NCBI GenBank assembly: GCA_027924585.1
Contig: BSBM01001444.1
Span: forward strand, 1,860,001-1,924,000
Direction: 5' to 3'
Length of the DNA stretch: 64,000 nucleotides
Source: Larix kaempferi
Lineage: Eukaryota > Streptophyta > Pinopsida > Pinales > Pinaceae
How positions within the stretch are numbered: the stretch's first letter is position 1; each line of letters begins with the position of its first letter. Below are positions 59,131 through 64,000 of this stretch, piece after piece. Below the pieces are notes generated by a model. That model had not been told where the DNA came from. It saw only the letters and a list, made by a program, of their open reading frames with translations, and ran no database searches. The position numbers and the translations under genes were made by a program.

Positions 59131-60512
59131 AACAATTCCAAGAGATCAAGGGTTGAATCTGAATCCTCACAGAGAATGTTTGGTAGTGGATCTGGATCAT
59201 CATCAGCTCGATCGGGACCCTCACTCCCCCATGGTAGTGGAATCTTTCCTATGCGAAGAACATTACCGAATTTCCTTGACCAAGGTTGTAGAGATGATGT
59301 GGATTCAAAAGTTTATAGGTTTCTCTATGCTTGTGGTGTCTCATTCAATGTTCTTCGCTCACCCTATTGGCATGAAATGGTACAAGCCATCAATGGTGCC
59401 CCTAAAGGATACAGAAGCCTTGGGTATGACAAAGCCAGAACCGTGGGACTTGACAGGGAAAGAGCCAAAATCAATAGTGCTCTTGGAAAGTTTACAAATG
59501 ATTGGTCCAACTATGCGGTATACATTGTATCTGATGGGTGGAGAAATGTTAAAGGCAAGTCATTGATAAATATTCTTGGCGTGTCTGTTAGCGGTGCAAT
59601 CATCCTTTCAGCCCATGACTACACAGATCGCTATAAGAATGGTATTAATATTGCACGACCTTTGATTAAAACCATTCAAGAGATTGGGCCATACAATGTC
59701 ATTCAAGTCATCACTGATAATGCTGCCAATTGTAAGTTAGCATGAGCAATCATTGAGGATAAGTATCCCAACATATTTTGGTCAGGGTGTTTGGTTCACA
59801 CATTGAACCTTTTGATGCATGATATTGTTAAGATGAAGGACCCTAATTACCGATGGATTGGTGCCTTGTACAAGAGAGGTAAGAAAATGATCAAATTTAT
59901 TACCAATCATAGCATGGCTGACCACATTTTTCGCAATTGGAGCTATTGAAGATTGCAAAGACTAGATTTGCTAGCTACTACCTCACCTTCAGGAGGCTTT
60001 TGAAGGTAAGAGAGGCATTGGCTAGTATGGTCTCAAGTGAACCATGGCAAGAATTAAAAGACAGATTTGCAAGCGCAGCCGATAGACATGACTTTCAGGA
60101 GGTGGAGGACACTGTTCTTGATGGTTAGTTTTGGTCACAGGTTAGGTATGTTCTGCAGTTCACCAAGTCAATTTATAACATGATTCATTTTGTAGATACA
60201 GATCAACTGGTGATTGGGGAGGTATATGAGCAGATGGATAGCATGCTTGGTCAAATCAAATACATTGTTGAGCAAAGAGATGCAATCTTGTATGACCATA
60301 TTCATAAACATGTGGTCAAAAGGTGGGATAATCTAAATGTTCCACTCCATGCCCTTGCATATGTCCTTACCCCAAAATATTATTCTCCAATTTGGTTGGC
60401 CCAACCTGCACCTGGGGGTGGAGTTAGGAAAAAACCACACATAGATCCAGAGGTGCAAAATGGGTATATGATTGCATTAGACAAGTTGGTCCTTGATGAT
60501 GAGAAGTGTTCT
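59131..60512 (+). pseudogene. hAT transposase, part 2 (DUF659 and catalytic region), broken
   Basis: Continues the hAT frame from 31736. A serine-rich linker (FGSGSGSSSARSGPS) leads into MRRTLPNFLDQGCRDDVDS. The DUF659/RNase-H-like domain has SDGWRNVKGKSLINILG and VITDNAANCK. The region CLVHTLNLLMHDIVK and LTPKYYSPIWL then follows. Lesions are a TGA at about 59743, a frameshift near 59935, and a TAG at 60126-60128. It stops at KCS (60512), where a 2.05-kb solo LTR is inserted. Confidence 0.88.
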
Positions 60513-62566
60513 TGTTGGTCCTCTATTTTGTCCATTCGATGTACTATTTTCTAGTATTTAAAGTCTTAATGGATCTAATAATAATCAGTTTTATGTGTCT
60601 TTTGAAGATCAACACTGCTAAAAGCCATGGTAAGTAATTTTAATTATTTGATTGTTGTATTTTCTTATTTTTATGCATATGTTTTGGGTTTTAGGTTTCA
60701 TTAAACCCTATGTTAATAATGATATGGGTTTCTCTTCTATGCAGGGTTCGTTTTGTTACCTGACCAGCGTTCAAGGAAGGAGATCGGGGATTCGATCTAC
60801 CATCAGGGCGTTTTTATTGGATCCATATCATCTTTAAGATGCTTTTGAAGATTGCTCCACTGCTATTTCAAGCACGATCTTTGATCAAGGGTTGTTATTA
60901 TTTTCTCCTCAACGATATGTGTATATTCTGGATCTGAGATTCCATTTTTGGCTCAGAATGGTTAAGATATTTTGAATATTGTTATTTCATATCGACCCTT
61001 GTCTCCAGGGCGATTTCAATCTGCATGATTTAGTATAAAAGTGACTATGGCAACCCTAGGTAGGGGGATTTTGGTACAAACTCCATTTTATGAATATGAT
61101 ACAGTGCGAGTTTTCATCAGATTTGTGATTTCAGTGTGTGAGGCGTTGAGGGCAGGGCCCACCTTCAGCACCAAACAGTAATACTTCAGTAGTATGTGTG
61201 GTTTGCAGTGATAGATTGGCGTTTTTATCAATATATATTTCCTTTCAGAACATAAATGGTTTGCTCATCGCTGGATTTCAATAGAAGGCGTGACCGTGAT
61301 TACTAGTTAAGTGCATTTACAGTTGAGGGCCATGAATGAAGCTTGTTAACAGTCTGAATTTAAGATTTCCTCGGTTTTGCTTAGAGTGAGTTGTTATTTA
61401 AAGCTTAGGGTATATATATAATTGCATGATTGATTGATATGGGTTATGATAGATTCAGTTCTATGAAGGATCATGAATAGATTGAGTGTTTTATTTCCAG
61501 TAGATTTAATGTTATGAGTGATTACGATTGGATGAAGTATTTTATTTCTATTTTATACAATAGCTACAGGCATGGTTTTGAAATTATCTTGATTACGGGA
61601 CTGGAAAAATGAATTAAGAATGGCTTGTATTTAAACCTTTTTCTTTTAACCTCTAGTGTGTAATATTGGTGTATGAATTAGGAGTTTGATTCTGGATATT
61701 AAGATTGTTGTGTTGCAGCATGAAAATGGTTTATAAATAACCTATTCTCTTACTGTCAAGCTTGCAATATTTAAACATCATTCGCAACAGAGTCAAGGGT
61801 TTGAAAACTGTAGTCATAAAGCCTTTAAGGTTTATCTATTTTTAGATGAAAGATTTAACAGAAACTGGAGTTGTATGTGAATGAGTTTGGAAGGGAGCTC
61901 TTATTTATAACATTGTTTCCTTGGATTGATAATTAGTTGCACAGTAGAAACCAAGATTAGTGAATTCCTATCACACAGTTTTAACATATATCGATGAGCA
62001 GAATTGAAGTGTTTTAGTGTTCTGTTATGTACGTTTGCATGCATAAATCTTAAACAGAGTACATTAGAATTCCACTAAACAATCAAGCAATCCTTTGGTA
62101 GACTGTGTGTTGACTACTTTAAGCTAAAAGGCCACAAGTTATATTTGTGTGAATTTGAAGCATTAGATTTGCAATTCAGTTAGGAAACAAAGTCAATTAG
62201 GTATATGCATTTGGTTGATAGCAGGATTGATTATTTTTTATATGGATTGTAGTTATAATAACTTAGTTTGCTAGTTGCTGTAGCCTAAGATTGTGTTTAT
62301 TTCCTAGCAGATTGTTTTAATTTAAGAATTCCTTATTGGTTTTCAACAGTGAGATAAGGATTAGCAAATGAGTTCTCTTTTCTATGGTACAGATTTAGTG
62401 ATACTTGGTATTTGATCATTTAGTGTTAGCAGTAGATTAGGGTTTCTTGAGGAATGAGCATTGAGATAATTTTGCCCGCACAAATAGTGTAGCAGCTCAA
62501 AGTCTACGATTCTCCGGTTGATAAATTAAATTGAGGTGAATTAATTATCAATAATTTTAACCAACA
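60513..62566 (+). mobile_element. Solo LTR (2054 bp) inserted in the hAT transposase
   Basis: Terminal inverted hexamer TGTTGG…CCAACA and a perfect duplication GTTCT (60508-60512 and 62567-62571). Removing the insert and one GTTCT restores the hAT codons for DEKCS and QVRSELSEYI in frame. There are no coding signatures inside. A TATA-like gtatatatata lies near 61409. The orientation is not certain because TG…CA ends are symmetrical. It is a different family from the giant LTRs. Confidence 0.88.
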
Positions 62567-62571
62567 GTTCT

Positions 62572-63162
62572 CAAGTACGGAGTGAATTGAGTGAATACAT
62601 CATTGATCATGGAGTCTTTGGTACCCTGTATGCAACCAAAGATCGAGATAGATTGGATCCTATCCGTTGGTGGAACATGCAAGGCTACGGAGCCTCATAT
62701 TTGCATAAAATGGCGGTGAGGCTGATTTCACATGTTGTTAATAGTTCTTTTGCGGAGAGGTATTGGAGCACCTACAACTTCATCCATAGTGTAAAGAGAA
62801 ACAGTTTGAATGTAGAACACACAGAAAGCTTGGCTTATGTGCATTACAACTTGAGGTTGTTGTCCCATTATTGTGAGGTGTCCAAGAATGATAGAACATT
62901 TTTGACTTGAGACAACAATCAAGAGGAGGCTAATGTGGAGGATGGAGCCATAGCATTAGAGTGCTTAGAGGTTGAACTATTGGGTGATCATGATGGTGAT
63001 CCAATTCATACTGAAGAGGGCGAAAATGGATCTGAATGTCACGAAAGTTGGCGTGCATACTTGTCTACTAATGGGGCATCCAAATCTATGCCCAAATTTC
63101 AATTCCGAGAAGTTGGTCAAATCCGAAACTCAACCGTGCGTTTTCACTATACTTGGATTTAA
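62572..63162 (+). pseudogene. hAT transposase, part 3 (C-terminal dimerisation domain)
   Basis: Encodes the hAT family dimerisation domain: RWWNMQGYGASYLHKMAV, SFAERYWSTYNFIHSVKR, NSLNVEHTESLAYVHYN. This is the typical 'W…L…A.R…S.….ER.WS….' pattern that pairs transposase monomers. A TGA at 62908-62910 stands where homologues have Trp. The frame then stays open through an acidic tail (EEANVEDGAIALE) into the first unit of the 148-bp array and ends at 63162. Confidence 0.9.
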
Positions 63163-63760
63163 AGGGGGCGAAAATGGCTCGGAATGTCATGAAAGTTGGC
63201 AAGCACGCTTGTCTAGTAATGGGGCATTGAAATCTAAGCTCAAATTTCAATTCCGAAAAGTTGGTCAAAGCCAAAACTCAACCGTGCATTTTTGCTATAG
63301 TTAGGCTTAATTTTGCGAAAATAGCTAGGAATGACACGAAACTTGGTGTGCGCGCTTGTCTACCAATGGGACATTCAAATATATTCTCAAGTTTCAATTC
63401 CGAGATGTTGGTCAAAGCCGAAACTCCACCGTGCGTTTTCTCTAGACTTGGAATTAAAGGGGGCGAATATAGCTCGAAACGTCACGAAAGTTGGCGTGCG
63501 CGCGTTTCTACCAATTAGGGCATCCAAATCTACGCTCAAATTTCAATTTCGATAAGTTGGTCAAAGCTGAAACTCCATAGTGTGTTTTCGCTAGACTTGT
63601 ACTTAAAGGGAGCAAAAATAGCTCGGAATGTCACGAACGTTGACATGCACGCTTGTCTAGCAATGGGGCATCCAAATCTATTCTCAAATTTCAATTACGA
63701 GAAGTTGGTCAAAGCCAAAACTCCACCGTGCGTTTTTGCTAGAGTTAGGCTTAAAGCCTA
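63018..63760. repeat. 148-bp tandem array, five copies
   Basis: The anchor gttggtcaaa occurs at 63112, 63260, 63407, 63556 and 63704 (spacings 147-149). Each unit begins with a gggcgaaaatggctcggaatg-like phrase and contains gtctaccaatggggcatcca and accgtgcgtttt. The first unit is read as the end of the hAT frame. The open frames across the array are repeat translations. Confidence 0.92.
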
Positions 63761-63818
63761 GATCATTCTGACACTTCACATGAGACTCCACTGGGAAATC
63801 TTAAATTGATAAATCAGA

Positions 63819-64000
63819 ATGGACCCTGATGTTCTCCTTGGCCTCTCACAAACCATAAAAGAATTAAATGAACATGTGAATAGGTCTAACAAGAGACAAG
63901 AGGAAATAAATGAATGGGATCCACAATCTCAGTATGGGGATGAATATGAACATAATTATGGGTATGAACTGGCATATCAAAATTCTTATGATACCAAACC
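63819..64000 (+). CDS. Unidentified open frame running off the window
   Basis: ATG 63819 opens a frame of 60 codons to the window end: MDPDVLLGLSQTIKELNEHV, then Lys/Arg/Glu-rich, then Tyr- and acid-rich residues. The composition is like the N-terminus of a plant retrotransposon gag, and the sequence 40-60 bp upstream (ctgacacttcacatgagac) could be a leader. The product cannot be named from this stretch. Confidence 0.35.
   Translation, partial: MDPDVLLGLSQTIKELNEHVNRSNKRQEEINEWDPQSQYGDEYEHNYGYELAYQNSYDTK

Noticed and set aside
59084-59566. 160-codon plus-strand frame overlapping the hAT gene
   Set aside because: Out of phase with the DUF659 frame that carries all recognisable motifs.
62972-63555. 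Frames of 74-110 codons downstream of hAT
   Set aside because: They are the 148-bp repeat read in several phases.

Overview
This window looks like intergenic DNA from a large, repeat-rich land-plant nuclear genome. Nearly every recognisable sequence is a transposable element: plant-type Copia (UBN2-like gag, protease, integrase, RT, RNase H, tRNA-Met primer site), Gypsy-type elements with a tRNA-Asp primer site, a plant hAT transposase, a CACTA-like fold-back element and solo LTRs. No intact host gene is present. A conifer or fern is my guess from the flavour of the proteins, but the sequence alone does not settle the species.

Layout. 1-9642: 3' end of an old Gypsy element ('family C', plus strand). 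Its 3' LTR (2327-9642) is split by a decayed Copia element, Copia-1 (3008-9469, minus strand). 9643-10271: a broken Gypsy gag/protease fragment. 10272-11877: probable leader of a second family-C copy on the minus strand. Its LTR starts at 11878, is split by a solo giant LTR (12471-16850) and by a complete giant-LTR element A (16913-30000), and ends at 30335. About 30532-63162: a dead hAT element whose transposase is split twice. The first insertion is Copia-2 (31737-59125), whose own 5' LTR is split by giant-LTR element B (32122-45478). The second is a 2.05 kb solo LTR (60513-62566). 45699-55116, inside Copia-2, holds unexpected cargo: a CACTA-like fold-back, a tRNA-like gene, LRR-receptor-kinase fragments and a truncated giant LTR. 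63018-63760: a 148-bp tandem array. 63819-64000: a new open frame running off the window.

Elements A and B are the main biological interest. They have about 4.5 kb LTRs, identical in length within each element and nearly identical in sequence, with perfect 5-bp target duplications, so both inserted recently. Each carries a single gag-protease frame whose C-terminus resembles the integrase C-terminal (GPF-type) domain. Reverse transcriptase, RNase H and the integrase core are absent. They are therefore probably non-autonomous elements mobilised in trans by a relative outside the window. Element B also carries three tandem copies of its primer-binding site.

Order of events from nesting: the hAT and family-C copies are oldest; Copia-2 and Copia-1 came next; the solo giant LTR and the hAT solo LTR are not ordered further; A and B are youngest.
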